Assembly (NCBI GenBank): GCA_032622095.1
Contig: CP136062.1
Location: 4,030,001-4,094,000 of the forward strand
DNA: 64,000 nt
Direction of reading: 5' to 3'
Source of the DNA: Siphonodentalium dalli
Taxonomy: Eukaryota > Mollusca > Scaphopoda > Gadilida > Siphonodentaliidae
Below the pieces are notes generated by a model. The model was not told the origin of the DNA and ran no database searches. It saw only the letters and a list, made by a program, of their open reading frames with translations. How positions within the stretch are numbered: position 1 is the first letter of the stretch; each line of letters begins with the position of its first letter. A program made the position numbers and the translations under genes. This document shows, piece after piece, positions 1-11,011 of this stretch.

Positions 1-2696
1 TCTAGTTTCCGTTTCTATATATAGCGCGGGGTTTTCCGAACAAAATAGCGAAAACCGATCGCCGCAAAGTCCAGTTTCCAATGTGCTTTGAGAACAATTC
101 CCGCACTAAAAACTTAATAACATAATGGAGGATCAGAAAGGTAGTTTTGTTGACAATTTTCGCAAGCAACTTGTCAAAATTGGAGCAAATTAGAACTCTT
201 GTGTCTGACTTGCCATGCGTGTGATTTTCATCCATGTGCATTTTGACTTTTGTGTTGATAAAATAATCGGAGAACCGAATCACACAGTTTCGAAATATAG
301 TTCTTCCGTTTTAGTGGGACTTTTCAAACTTAAGGTTAAAAATTTATACAAATTTTGTTTGATTTTTTGTGTGCTTAACAAGAGCAGTATATTGCTCTGT
401 TCGCTTAGTATATATCTTAATTTCGCTGAAGTCCACCAAATGTGGGAAATGTAGCACCATATTATTTATTCTAATGGTCGTTGTGTTTACACTGTTTTAA
501 ACTTTGAGAGGGTTGTAATTCCCCGTAATTTATTTAATGTATTACATTTATATCTTCAATGTTTAATTAATCTATTTATTTTTTATTTATTGACACACAT
601 AATTACGATTACAATGGAGAATTCATCGTAATTTGCGTTGTCAGTCGAAAATCTACGGAATATTTTCAACGGAAAATGCCGAACACAGTTCGCGAGGTCA
701 ACTGAGTTCGCATACTTTAAAAAATTTGTAAACATTGCGGTAAATGTCTCTTTTCGCATTAAATTACCGCTTTCAATTCACAACTGATGTGGGTTTCAGA
801 TCAAATAGCATGTCTTCTGCGGAAAATATCCGTTTATTGTCGCAATTGTGATATTTTATTTCATATAATTGTGGTTTTATTTGAGCGGGTCACTAACGCT
901 TAAGTCGTGTCATAAGAATGCATGGGCCTGGAACTCGGACTAAAGACCGGCACCTCCATCCCAATAGCTTAGCCGGTTTTAGTACGAGAAGACTTGGACT
1001 AGGGGGGGGGGGGTCCAAAATTAATACAACATTATTTACCCGGTGTTCCTAAAAACTTACATATTGATATCCGCATGGTATGATGAATCAAATAATATAG
1101 TATTTTAGTTCCCAAATATGGTGCTGTCCAAGTCGAGAATGGAGACCGGGCAAGTGGCACCGACGTTGGTAGAAGTCGCCGACTTCAATAATCTTAGCTA
1201 TATATAGTCGTCTCCAAAATGCGACATAGTTTAAACATGACCGAGTAGCGGCGTCCGCGCGCGAGGTGTTGGTCGGGATACCATACAAGACAATCATAAA
1301 ACAATTAGATATAACCATCGGAATTGATAAAGAATGCCAAACTTTTCAGCTAAATTCCTATTTATATTGACTAACCAATGCAAAAATACTTAAAAATTTG
1401 GTTACTTTTTAGCACGAGCTATACCGACATCCAGGTTACATATTATAAACACCTCAAAAAAAGAAAGTCCCAGTAATATTTTATGAGATATTGGATGGAT
1501 TTTGACAAAACATTACGCAAATGTGTAGTGGTATCTGAGACACAATCTGTGTGAGTTACCATCATGTGAGTTATATTATGGCCGACTGAGCACGAATTGA
1601 ATGGAAGAGGGGTGCTTTTCAAAAGTTGCAAAACACTGACGCAAAGTGCACAGTCACTCCAGTGTTCCATTGCTCACACATGTTGTTACTGGCTGTAAAT
1701 GTGGTCAAAAATTGACACTGCGAGTCCACGATACTTTCTGCAAACTACTGTGTAGGTAGAATGCCATTGGCACTGGACACATGGTGTGTATATCCAATAG
1801 CTATACAGTATTGTATACATGTGTATACACATGTTGTGTATGTTTTTCTATATTTACACATATGTGTGTAAACACTTGAACAGATATGTGTATCGAGTAA
1901 CAGCCATGCGCACTGATAAAACTCTATCTACACGTTGTCTCAGAATTGTAGCCATATTGGTTTGTTGGTGTTGATCACAGTTTCGACTCCAATAAGGACC
2001 AAGACCACTGAATTTGAGCCGTTATACAAGAAGAATATCTTTAGTAAAGGTGAGAATATTTATGCAAACATACGAAGAACGTAATTAGATACTTCGTACA
2101 GAATGTTGATTGAAGGTAAATTCGACGAAACAGTAGGCTAATGCGATAGTCCTGGAATTTACACTCGACTCATCATCAATTGGTAATGTTATTTTATACT
2201 AGTAGTTGGAACTAATTACTATATATCCAAATTTCAAAAGTTATTTAGTCTATTATGGAAGCAGGAATCCGGTAAAGGTATCGAACAAATGTGTCCGGAA
2301 ATTACCTTTCCCTGCGACCGGAAACCTTGACCTTTCTATTTCTGCCGTAAAAATTCGCATAATTTCGTGTTCGATAACACGTATACTGTACTTTCTGCAG
2401 TACTATTCCTTAAATTATACTCAGTTCTCAACAATGTGAAGTATGCCTACATATTCATTTTTCTAAATGAAAAAAAAAACTCCAACAGGCTGTCACTCAC
2501 TGTGATTACCTGTCTTACATCTTCTGTGTCTTTACGGCCAGCATTGACCAACCCCAGAACGTGGTCTGAGTATATTCCTAACTATATATATAGGCTATCT
2601 GTAAATGACTATTTAGATATGTCGTACATGACCAGGATCCATCCGGAGTTTTCATGCATTAATTACATGTATATATACAGTTGTAGATTCACTTTG
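1..2696. other. AT-rich stretch without a recognised gene
   Basis: The six-frame reading gives only short, low-complexity open frames of under 120 codons, with no recognisable domain. A G run of about 12 bases lies near 1002. A cluster of ACACA/TGTGT dyads lies at about 1786-1890. The last few hundred bases may hold the 3' untranslated region of the minus-strand LINE that starts at 2697, but I could not find its 3' end: there is no clear poly-T run or target duplication. Confidence 0.6.
1786..1890. repeat. cluster of TACACA/TGTGTA dyads
   Basis: Alternating ACACA and TGTGT motifs give several short palindromes, for example TGTATACATGTGTATACACA. A longer cluster of the same kind occurs at 20457-20825. 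No open frame is involved. It may be a degenerate microsatellite or part of a dispersed repeat. Confidence 0.5.
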
Positions 2697-5600
2697 CTAT
2701 ACCCCCAGTAAAATCACTCGCTGCATGTGTAATCTATGGCAGAGTATGGCAGCATAAAGTTGGAGTCCATTTACATTGGTTACCTCTTCGTTGCTTTCGT
2801 CATTTCTTGTGTTGGATATGTCCAGTATTCTTGATATTTTCTCTTCTTCATTTAGGTCTTTAAACTGTTTTTTAAATATATTGTTGTATTCAGTTGCAAA
2901 TTGTAGAAGGAATTCTCTTCTTATATGATTGAATGCTGAGCATCTAAGGATGAAATGGGACGTTGTTTCCTCTTCTATTTTGCATAGCTTGCAGATACCA
3001 TCAGATGTCTTGTCATATTTCTTCTTTAAGGTTTCAAGTCTGTATGTTCCAGTGACTAGTCTAAGGATTGTGTTGAGACGTGGGATAGCTCTCACGGGAT
3101 TCCCAATGATGTTAAGAACTGGATGATGACGTCCGGATTTATATGCCTCGATGTTTAATAATCTGAGTGAAGGATATAATCTGGCACTGCATGTTGCTCG
3201 TTCAATCCAATATGTATTAATTGCAGTTTTCACTTCTGTCTTCCATTGGTCTTTATTATATGGATTGTCTAGTAGATCGGTGGGTGATGGAAGTTTGTAT
3301 TTGAATAATACTTGTCTGACGGCCGCAAACCAGCTATGACTGGATGAGTCTTTCAATAATAATTGTCGTGCAGCTAGTCTTCTTTCGATACTGTTTGAGG
3401 GTAGTCGACATATGTTGTTGAAGAATATAAGTGCTTTGGTATCGATGGTTGCTTCAACGGGTAGTACTCCTGTCAAAATATGTACAGCTGGATCCGGTGT
3501 TCTTATTGGAATTGCCAGAATCTGTTTCAGCAATTTCTTCTGAAAAATTTCTAATTGTTGAAGATGGTGACGATTTGGTAATATGATCTCACATCCATAC
3601 AGAAGAATTGGTAGAATGTAAATATTGTATAGGTGGATACATGTTTGAGGATCCAATCCATTGTGTCCGTGAAACCCTGCAGGCATTAAGCTATAAGCAG
3701 ATCTTCTGGCTTTCTTTATGTTGTTTGAGATAGATTCTCCCATTGTTTTCTCAATTGATGGTGCACGAATAATCCCAAGATGGGTAGTTTTCTCTACAGC
3801 TGGCATTTCTGATGTATTTATGTTCCATCTGCGTTGTTCGTTGACAGGATTACGGATGTTGGTTGGTTTCACAGTGATGGTGACACTTTTTTGAGGTTGG
3901 AGGAGATATCTATGGTTCCGGCTGTATTCTACTGCAACGTTGATTAATTGTTGTAGCTCCATTGGGTTGTTACTAATTATAGCAACATCATCAGCACAGG
4001 CAGTAGCATTAAGGCGTATATTTCCAATATTCGTTCCCGCATCCGTTTGGTCAAATTTCTCCAGGAGATCTTCAATGTATATTTTATATAGATCTGCACT
4101 CAAGATACCACCTTGGCGGACTCCTTGGTTGATATTGAATTCTTCAGATAGGTTACCTCTCCATTTCACTTTTGATGTACACTGCGTGTGGATGTCGTCT
4201 ATTAATTTCCATGTTGACGTGTGTATTTGGTAGTGATATAATTTCTTCATAAGAATTTCTTTGGCAACTACGTCAAATGCAGATTTTGCATCAAGATATG
4301 CAACATATGTAATATTTCCATCGTCTCGATTGCTTCTGATAACTTCTTCAAGCATTAGCGCACTGTTCAGTGGCGAAGCATTTGCTGTGAATCCTCTTTG
4401 TAGTGGGGATTGTCGAGGAATAGTTTGTTTTCTCAGGTCTTCTCTTAATACTATTTCAATCAGCTTCAGGAGCACAGGTAAGATAGTGATACCTCGGTAG
4501 TTTATAGATTCTGTTTTCACTCCCTTGTTTTTGTAAATAGGATTGAGCATTCCGACTTTTAATTCTTGAGGAATGGATCTTTGTTGAATTATTAGATTAA
4601 TGATCTGTGTAATTAGAGGAATTGTTGAAGAGTCTGCATAGATGAAATGTTCAGCCGCTATACCATACGCATCTGGTGCTTTGCCTTTGTTCAATCTTGC
4701 TAGAGCTTTAATTATTACCTCTTCCGTAGTTTTCATCGGTGACGGGTCGTCATCTACAATGTTGTGGATAATTTGATAGTCCATTGTGCAGTTTTTGTAA
4801 TATTGGTAATTGTATAGTTGATTGTCAGTTGGTTTAGCGAGTTCGCTGAAATGACGATGAAATCCTTCTATAACTTTGTCATCGCTGTATGTTGTTCCTT
4901 TCACATTCAGGTCAGTTAGGTATACTTTTCCTTTATTTCTCTGACGTTTAATAAGAGTATAAAATACATTCCTATCCCCTTCCCGTGTTTCCATGATTTG
5001 GTTTTTGAGTGTTTGATGTTCAAGATATACAGCTTTCCGTACTTCATTTCTGTAGGTACGTTTTGTCATCTTTTTGGTGATCAGAATAGGATCATAAATA
5101 TCATTTGGACGTCCATTCATCTTCCATTCTCGGAATGCGCATCTGGAATTGTGCAGTGCTTCTGCTATATCTTCATTCCATACCATAAGTTTTGGTTTGT
5201 TCTGACGTCGTCGTTGTTTTGGGCTTGGTGAAGCACCTTCGGCAGCTGTTACTAGGAGATTGTTAAGTTCTGCAACTAGAGAAGCTGGAGGTTTTCCTTC
5301 CTCAGTATTAATATGAGATACTCCCGATTTTGTCAGATACCTGTATTTATCTAGGTCGACTTTCTTCCAATTAGTTCGATGTATTTTGCTCGGGATTTCT
5401 TTCTTCTTTGAGTCCATTTTCCATGATGTATTTATGGTGATTGCCTTCGGAATATGATCCGATGTATTTGAGGCGACATCAATTATTTGCGTTTTCTTGT
5501 CAAGATTATTGGGATACATAATGTAATCAATTTCAGAAACAGGAACTCCTGCTGCATTGATGAACGTGTTTCCTATTTTATCTGTCTTCAGATTGGTCTC

Positions 5601-6155
5601 TTTCATAAACTGTTCCATTAGTTCGGAACGGATATGATCGGATGGTCGATTTAAGTCTGTGTTAAAGTCCCCTCCAATAAAAATGATATGTGTATCTCTG
5701 TATTTCTCAATAATTTCATACATTTGGGCTAGTATGTCAGCATAATCCTGGTGAGATCCATTAGATTTGGTGGGCATGTACGTGGAGATAAGGATTATAG
5801 GTTTAACTAGTTTTAACTCAATAGCTTGAATCCTGGTTCCTCCATCATTGATGACTTTGATGTATTTGTCTAATGACTTCTTCCAGATACATGCAACTCC
5901 TCCATAGCCTCTTGCAAGATGTGTTGGGGGTAGTGGTTCATGGCTATCGACTGATTTTCCGGATCCACAAAATTCTTCGTTAATTTCATTCAACTGGTGA
6001 AGCTCGAAATGGAATAGCCAATGTTCCTGGATGAGGAAGATGCCGATTGTACGCAACAGCTCTTTAATTACTCCACTGCATGTTTTTATATTTTTACAAT
6101 TGTATGTTGCAATGGTCAGTTCCTTTTGCTCGTTGGCAGGTGTTATCTGTTCCAT
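2697..6155 (-). CDS. LINE ORF2: endonuclease-reverse transcriptase
   Basis: A 1152-residue polyprotein. It nicks chromosomal DNA and reverse transcribes the element RNA at the nick (target-primed reverse transcription). Residues ~12-245 are an exonuclease-endonuclease-phosphatase fold: QEHW with E44, GGDFN at 161-165, IDY with D210, and SDH at 232-234. The reverse transcriptase spans ~440-750: NYRG at 552, motif A YLDAKSAFD at 620-628, GVRQGG at 678-683, and the catalytic box CADD at 720-723. That box has cysteine where F or Y is usual. A zinc knuckle (C1055, C1058, H1067, C1072) lies near the C-terminus. All catalytic residues I can place are present and the frame is unbroken. The ATG overlaps the ORF1 stop (ATGGAACAGATAA), so ORF2 is in the -1 frame and may be translated by reinitiation or frameshifting. 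Confidence 0.95.
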   Translation of the reverse strand: MEQITPANEQKELTIATYNCKNIKTCSGVIKELLRTIGIFLIQEHWLFHFELHQLNEINEEFCGSGKSVDSHEPLPPTHLARGYGGVACIWKKSLDKYIKVINDGGTRIQAIELKLVKPIILISTYMPTKSNGSHQDYADILAQMYEIIEKYRDTHIIFIGGDFNTDLNRPSDHIRSELMEQFMKETNLKTDKIGNTFINAAGVPVSEIDYIMYPNNLDKKTQIIDVASNTSDHIPKAITINTSWKMDSKKKEIPSKIHRTNWKKVDLDKYRYLTKSGVSHINTEEGKPPASLVAELNNLLVTAAEGASPSPKQRRRQNKPKLMVWNEDIAEALHNSRCAFREWKMNGRPNDIYDPILITKKMTKRTYRNEVRKAVYLEHQTLKNQIMETREGDRNVFYTLIKRQRNKGKVYLTDLNVKGTTYSDDKVIEGFHRHFSELAKPTDNQLYNYQYYKNCTMDYQIIHNIVDDDPSPMKTTEEVIIKALARLNKGKAPDAYGIAAEHFIYADSSTIPLITQIINLIIQQRSIPQELKVGMLNPIYKNKGVKTESINYRGITILPVLLKLIEIVLREDLRKQTIPRQSPLQRGFTANASPLNSALMLEEVIRSNRDDGNITYVAYLDAKSAFDVVAKEILMKKLYHYQIHTSTWKLIDDIHTQCTSKVKWRGNLSEEFNINQGVRQGGILSADLYKIYIEDLLEKFDQTDAGTNIGNIRLNATACADDVAIISNNPMELQQLINVAVEYSRNHRYLLQPQKSVTITVKPTNIRNPVNEQRRWNINTSEMPAVEKTTHLGIIRAPSIEKTMGESISNNIKKARRSAYSLMPAGFHGHNGLDPQTCIHLYNIYILPILLYGCEIILPNRHHLQQLEIFQKKLLKQILAIPIRTPDPAVHILTGVLPVEATIDTKALIFFNNICRLPSNSIERRLAARQLLLKDSSSHSWFAAVRQVLFKYKLPSPTDLLDNPYNKDQWKTEVKTAINTYWIERATCSARLYPSLRLLNIEAYKSGRHHPVLNIIGNPVRAIPRLNTILRLVTGTYRLETLKKKYDKTSDGICKLCKIEEETTSHFILRCSAFNHIRREFLLQFATEYNNIFKKQFKDLNEEEKISRILDISNTRNDESNEEVTNVNGLQLYAAILCHRLHMQRVILLGV

Positions 6156-8029
6156 ATTGGCCTCTGGTCTTGGTATAAAAAAGACTGTTGTAGTTGGGAG
6201 TCTGACTGTTGTAGAGGACGACCTGAGTCTGTCGTATGTAACATAGCTCGGTTGATATATTCAAACTTTTGGTTATTTATATTCTGATGTTGCTGTGAGT
6301 TTACATGTCCAGAGTTAGATGTATTCATATCAGCTTGATAATGGTAGTATTTAATGCCGTTTTCTGTTGGTCGTTGATGTGGTTTGTGTTCCGACACAGG
6401 TGGTTTCGTGGCAGAGTGTTGTCTCCAATTCTCGTCTAGACTACTTCGTCTGCGATTACTCTCATGCCGTTGTGAGTATCCTTTGGGTGAGTGTTCTCTC
6501 GATTCAGTATGCTGAGATGAGGGTGCAGAGTTCGATCGTTGTTGTTGTTGCTGATATTTACAGCGAGCTCTTGGTGACATTCTATTTGCCAGTGGTGGAG
6601 GTTGACTGACATCAACATTTGGTGGAACTGAATACCTCAGATCAGTAGTGGGTTGTGGAGGTATATACATGTCATTTTGTCGATATTGTGTGTCACATGG
6701 GTTTTCCAAGTCTAAGATGGCTGCATCAATTTTATTAATCAGGATCTTCTCAATCCTCATTTGGAGATGTTCAACAATGCGTGCCGTTGGAGTTATGCCA
6801 GATACCGGAGTGTGGCATATCGATTCAGGTTTCGCAGAGTTTGTGTTGTCATGCTTTGGGATTATATTTTCATGTTTTGATGTTGGTTCAACGGCGAGTC
6901 TTTTCCGTAACAGGTCATTTGACTTCTCAAGCTCGTTGACTTTGGTTTCGAGTTGGTTTATATAGTTTCTGAACCAGATTCTTTCCTTTTCAAATTCTTC
7001 AATCATCCTTTCTTTAAGTCTTATGTCATCTTCTCTCTTTCGTATCTTGGCTTCTTTCTGACGGAGCATTTTCATGGTTTGCTTCTCAGGTGTGTTCTCT
7101 TCACTGGTTGGTTTAGACACTTTCTCGTTTTCACAGTGCTGGTATATATTGTCTACATTGACCATGGCTATTTTTGGTGACTTAGCCCGGTTGTCTGGCT
7201 TTACTTCGTCTGAAGAGTTGCGATCTTTGCAACTTGGTGGTAGTTCATTTATTAAATTGTTATCATCATAATTTAATATGGTATCATCTTTATGGTTGTC
7301 GATTCTCACAGTTTCTTCAGTGATAGAACAGTTAATACACAAAATGTTATCTTCTTTAGAATTATGGCATGTTTGATGAAATTTTGAATCACATTCTAAA
7401 CAGGTACAAAAGTCATCTTTAAGTGGAAGTAGACACACTATACAATCATCGCCTATCTCTTCTTGAAGAATTTCAGCGGCAAATGTTTTTGTTCTATTGA
7501 AGATTGTCATATCTATAACAGGTGTAGACATTGAGTTTGGAGTGCTTTTCGCAGCAGTTGTATTCTTGAGACAAGATTTACACTGGTAGTCTTCTGTGGA
7601 ATTTTCAGCTTTCTCTATTTCAGCTTTTGTCAGCTTATCACATTTGTAGTGGATCCAAGTACAGCATTTGGTGCACCAGGACGCTTTTGTCAATACTCGA
7701 CGTTTACAGCCTTTGCAGTCAGCAGGGACGTCATCACAATCTTCAGTATATTTCAAAGATTTAAGTGTCGATACATTTGTGGTCATAACATGCTCATTCT
7801 CGCTGGATGGGAGAAAATTGATACTTCGTACTGTTCTGTTACCTGTATCTAAGCTGTGATTATCATCTTTAGTTGGTGTAATGTTGTTAGTAGAATTGGT
7901 CTGGATAGCTTTTTGGAGACTACGTAGTTGGTCTCTTAGTTTAGAATTCAATGAGTCGAGGTCAATTGGGCGTCCATTGAGGATGACATTATTGATTACC
8001 TCGTGAATATTCTTCAAATCATCTGTCAT
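6143..8029 (-). CDS. LINE ORF1: PHD-finger, coiled-coil protein
   Basis: A 628-residue protein preceding the reverse transcriptase ORF; in this family it is expected to bind element RNA in the ribonucleoprotein particle. Two cysteine/histidine clusters look like PHD fingers: ~105-153 (CKGC, WCTKC, HYKC, CKSC) and ~196-234 (CIVC, CLEC, HQTC, CINC). A charged helical stretch at ~315-380, rich in K, E and R heptads, should form a coiled coil. The C-terminal ~160 residues are rich in Q, S, P, H and R and are probably disordered. No RRM or CCHC knuckle was seen. PHD-type ORF1 proteins are known from CR1-like elements. The start is the first ATG of the frame (8029). No stop or frameshift is present. 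Confidence 0.85.
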   Translation of the reverse strand: MTDDLKNIHEVINNVILNGRPIDLDSLNSKLRDQLRSLQKAIQTNSTNNITPTKDDNHSLDTGNRTVRSINFLPSSENEHVMTTNVSTLKSLKYTEDCDDVPADCKGCKRRVLTKASWCTKCCTWIHYKCDKLTKAEIEKAENSTEDYQCKSCLKNTTAAKSTPNSMSTPVIDMTIFNRTKTFAAEILQEEIGDDCIVCLLPLKDDFCTCLECDSKFHQTCHNSKEDNILCINCSITEETVRIDNHKDDTILNYDDNNLINELPPSCKDRNSSDEVKPDNRAKSPKIAMVNVDNIYQHCENEKVSKPTSEENTPEKQTMKMLRQKEAKIRKREDDIRLKERMIEEFEKERIWFRNYINQLETKVNELEKSNDLLRKRLAVEPTSKHENIIPKHDNTNSAKPESICHTPVSGITPTARIVEHLQMRIEKILINKIDAAILDLENPCDTQYRQNDMYIPPQPTTDLRYSVPPNVDVSQPPPLANRMSPRARCKYQQQQQRSNSAPSSQHTESREHSPKGYSQRHESNRRRSSLDENWRQHSATKPPVSEHKPHQRPTENGIKYYHYQADMNTSNSGHVNSQQHQNINNQKFEYINRAMLHTTDSGRPLQQSDSQLQQSFLYQDQRPIWNR

Positions 8030-8260
8030 AAATTTTTTGACATCTTTCCCATTTACTAGAAATCTGCTGGTTGTGGGATAAATGTTTAGGGTGTATGCAT
8101 GGATGTAGTTCTGGAAGACTCGTATTGGGATACATGTTGGTATACCTTGTTGGTCAATTTGTGGGTCGATTCAGACTGACTGTGTTCACTGGCAAACTGC
8201 ACGCACAGGCATTCTGAAACTTTCAGTGAAAGTTCTGTCGAGTTCTGAACAGTGAGTGAT
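8030..8260 (-). other. possible LINE 5' untranslated region
   Basis: Lies immediately upstream of ORF1 on the minus strand. It carries no open frame of its own. The sequence becomes very AT-rich at about 8262-8300, which may mark the boundary with host DNA. This is positional inference only; no promoter motif or target duplication was identified. Confidence 0.35.
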
Positions 8261-8483
8261 AAATAATTAAAATACATTTATATTATTTATTAATATCTGC
8301 CTATAAGTGAACATTCAGACGACCATGATACAATCGTATATGACAGCTGACTGTCGTAAGTGGAGGAATCGTGGCCCGATGAGATCATGAATGCGATGTT
8401 GACATAATGTTGTCGTACATTATGATATCGTACTAGTTCTCGTACCTGCTGGACTGTCGGACAAAACAATTGTCCATTGGCAC

Positions 8484-8591
8484 CACGTTGTATTTGCCGT
8501 TCGGTCGCGGAGTCAAGAGTGTGTAACTGTAGCAGTTTAGCACTGCGGCCGAACGGCAAGTGAACCGCGACCGAACGGCAAGTACAACACG
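8484..8591. repeat. inverted repeat at the edge of the minisatellite
   Basis: TTGCCGTTCGGTCGCGG at 8494-8510 is the exact reverse complement of 8565-8581. The match extends outward with few mismatches to about 8484 and 8591. The two arms could fold into a stem of roughly 25 bp with a ~54-base loop. Confidence 0.75.
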
Positions 8592-8769
8592 GCCGAACGG
8601 CAAGTATATACACTGCGGTCGAATGGCAAGTGCACCATGGCCGAAAGGCAACTACAATGGAGCCGAATGGCATGCACAACATGGTTAGATTTCTAGTTTG
8701 TATCGTCTTTTTTCAGTTTAATGAACATACACCGTGGCAACTACATGTACACCATGGCCGAATGGCAAG
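8548..8769 (+). repeat. 22-bp minisatellite (GCCGAACGGCAAG)
   Basis: The 13-mer GCCGAACGGCAAG or close variants start at 8548, 8570, 8592, 8618, 8640 and 8662, so the spacing is 22 bp with one 26-bp step. A further copy lies at 8757 and a decayed one near 8732. Open frames across it on the minus strand are products of the periodicity. An inverted copy of the unit lies just to the left at 8494-8510. Confidence 0.8.
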
Positions 8770-9642
8770 TACACTGCTGCCCAACTGTAGTTAGTAGGTG
8801 GAGCATTGGTGTAGAAGGTTTTGCATTTTGGCCGCGGTGGCAACGCTAACCACACCACAGTTTTAAAAGTAGTGGAGACTTGTTTTGTCCAGCTGAGTAG
8901 GTTGTTTGTATAGCATGTGAATGACTACCCTGCGATATTTCCAGCCACGATTTTTATGTACACACGACTGCGATTAAGTCACAAGTGGATACGACACAAT
9001 TTTGAATCTAAAATCAAACGGTGCTTGATACTATGTTTTGACTTGTGATTTTGATGTGAGCATGCGCAGTCTAACTATCGGTTACTTCCTACGACGAAAA
9101 TCCTTCCACTTATGATTGAATCGTGGTTGTCTGAAAGCTCACTAAGTAAATAATATTATTTCATTTCCAATTTCCAACAACACCTAATTTCGAATTAATG
9201 GAATATGAAAGCCAAAATTAGTTTTTTCACCTTTTATATCTCGAACAAGTTATCACAGACCACAGTTGTTGGAAACTTGTGTCGAAACCTCGAAAGAATA
9301 AATATCTCCACCTCTACTTATAATACTGTCAATAGCAAGCCCACGGGTAGCCATGGGGCTTCGTACCCTTTGAACGAACTGCCCTTTTTACTGCAAGTGC
9401 CCAGTGGTGGTGATCGCCATTCAGGTGAACATGTCATGTGCAGCATTTGCTGAGCGGCAATTACCGACAGGGACCTCTCTGCGAACGAACGATCTATATA
9501 CGTACCAGTATATAAATATAGTCACACATACTTAATGCAGACTTAGTCTCGACAGACTGGTGCACACAAATTCAATAAATACAAATGTATAGACTGCCAA
9601 CCCATGTCGGTATAAAGCTGCTATTACAGACATGCTAGTTGC
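8770..9642. other. no gene seen
   Basis: Only short open frames without recognisable features. Nothing repeated or structured was noticed here apart from ordinary AT-rich sequence. Confidence 0.5.
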
Positions 9643-11011
9643 AAAATCGTTCACTTTGTGATAGAAGCGCCAAACTTTCAGAGTTTGTTAAGTGGTTGGT
9701 GAGTATCACTAAACTGGCTGGTTCCAGATTTTGGAGGTCACCTTGACCTTCAATTTGACCTTGACCTTTTTGAAATTCTCAGTTTTAGGGTTGGGTGGTT
9801 TATGCCATCCTTTTCTTGTGAAAATTGCATCTTCTCACAGTTTTCTCAATACAATTATAGTTGGGAGGTGACCACGGTTCATGTGGGCCAAAACATATCT
9901 CAATTTTCATAAGATGGCCGCCAATATGGCCGCCGGAAGTTGAAAATATGACATTTTTTCACAAATATCTTCTAGTTCAATTCATGCTGTTTGGAACTGG
10001 TTGAGTATGCAACTTTATTTTGTATTTTGTATATTAACCGATCATTTGAGCAATTAAATATGCAATTATTGTGGTCCTAGCCCCTTCCGATCCCTCAAAA
10101 CTTCGATTTTACAGGATGCGGTATAAAATTCCACAAAAAATCACAATTGGGATTCTAGTCATATTTCAACAAGAAATGAACATAACTTTGTAATGTAAGT
10201 GAGGCATATCATTACCTATGAATATTCCAAATCACTGGAACCAAAATTCTTACTTTGGCTCAAAATGGCTGTCAATATGGCCGCCAAAATATGGAAAATG
10301 GTAAATATTACACCAGCGTCTCCTGCAATCGTTTGCAAGTTGTGGTTGATGTAAAAAATTGGCAATTCTGCATTCTATACAGTGAATACTAACATGTCTG
10401 ATGCACCATGGCAAATTGTTACTATTGTCACCACTGACATCGTCAAAAATATTGCACTTTTCTCTCAAAAACTTGACATAAATATTGGCAAAAATTCACT
10501 TTTCAGGTTTGGACCATTTTTTCAGGTAAAATGTAACTATCTTTGGATTGAAAGGTGTTTATTGTTTTGGTCTATCTTAAAGGTGTCTCACTACGGTGTT
10601 TATAGACCAAATTGCTCAAGATGGCTTCCAAAATGGCAACCAAATTTGTAAAATGTTAATTTTTTACATATATCCCGAACATTCTCTGCATTATCCGAAA
10701 ATGTAACAAAATGTGACTCATTTGGTTATTATACGTGTTAGTTAATTAACTGACAACTAAATGTTCTATTCTGGTTGTCCCACTTCCGTATGGGGCAAAA
10801 TAAATTCATTTTAAAGTATGTAATTTTGCCGAGCACCTCTTTTGTGATTTTGGCCATAGTTATTGAAAGGAAATGGGCAGAACTTTGAGACAGAATTGAG
10901 ATTGACCATAATATTTGGCTATTCTGGTCCATTATGCTAAGAAAATGTCAACCGAATACAGTGTGGATGCCAAGATCGTAGCCAGGGAGTTACTCTATGA
11001 TCATACGTGAG
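9643..11011 (+). repeat. left inverted arm of the foldback-like element
   Basis: Pairs with 13290-14577 on the opposite strand. It contains three degenerate modules, each carrying an (A)AGATGGCNNCCAAAATGGCNNCC motif, near 9907, 10261 and 10619 (spacing ~355 bp). The arm may therefore itself be built from diverged direct repeats. Short TGACCTTGACC-type repeats occur near 9740. Confidence 0.8.

Larger units (their letters stand above)
2697..8029 (-). mobile_element. Non-LTR retrotransposon (LINE), two intact ORFs
   Basis: Two long open frames on the minus strand form a LINE: ORF1 (8029-6143), then ORF2 (6155-2697), overlapping by 13 bases. ORF2 has an N-terminal APE-type endonuclease, a central reverse transcriptase, and a C-terminal C-x2-C-x8-H-x4-C finger. 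No RNase H is visible. ORF1 has two PHD-like fingers and a coiled coil. That architecture fits the CR1/Jockey group; the exact clade is not determined. Neither frame has an internal stop, so the copy could be young or active. The coordinates cover only the coding body, because neither terminus nor a target-site duplication was located. Confidence 0.93.

Noticed and set aside
8290-8682. 130-codon minus-strand frame
   Set aside because: Covers the 22-bp minisatellite and has no domain.
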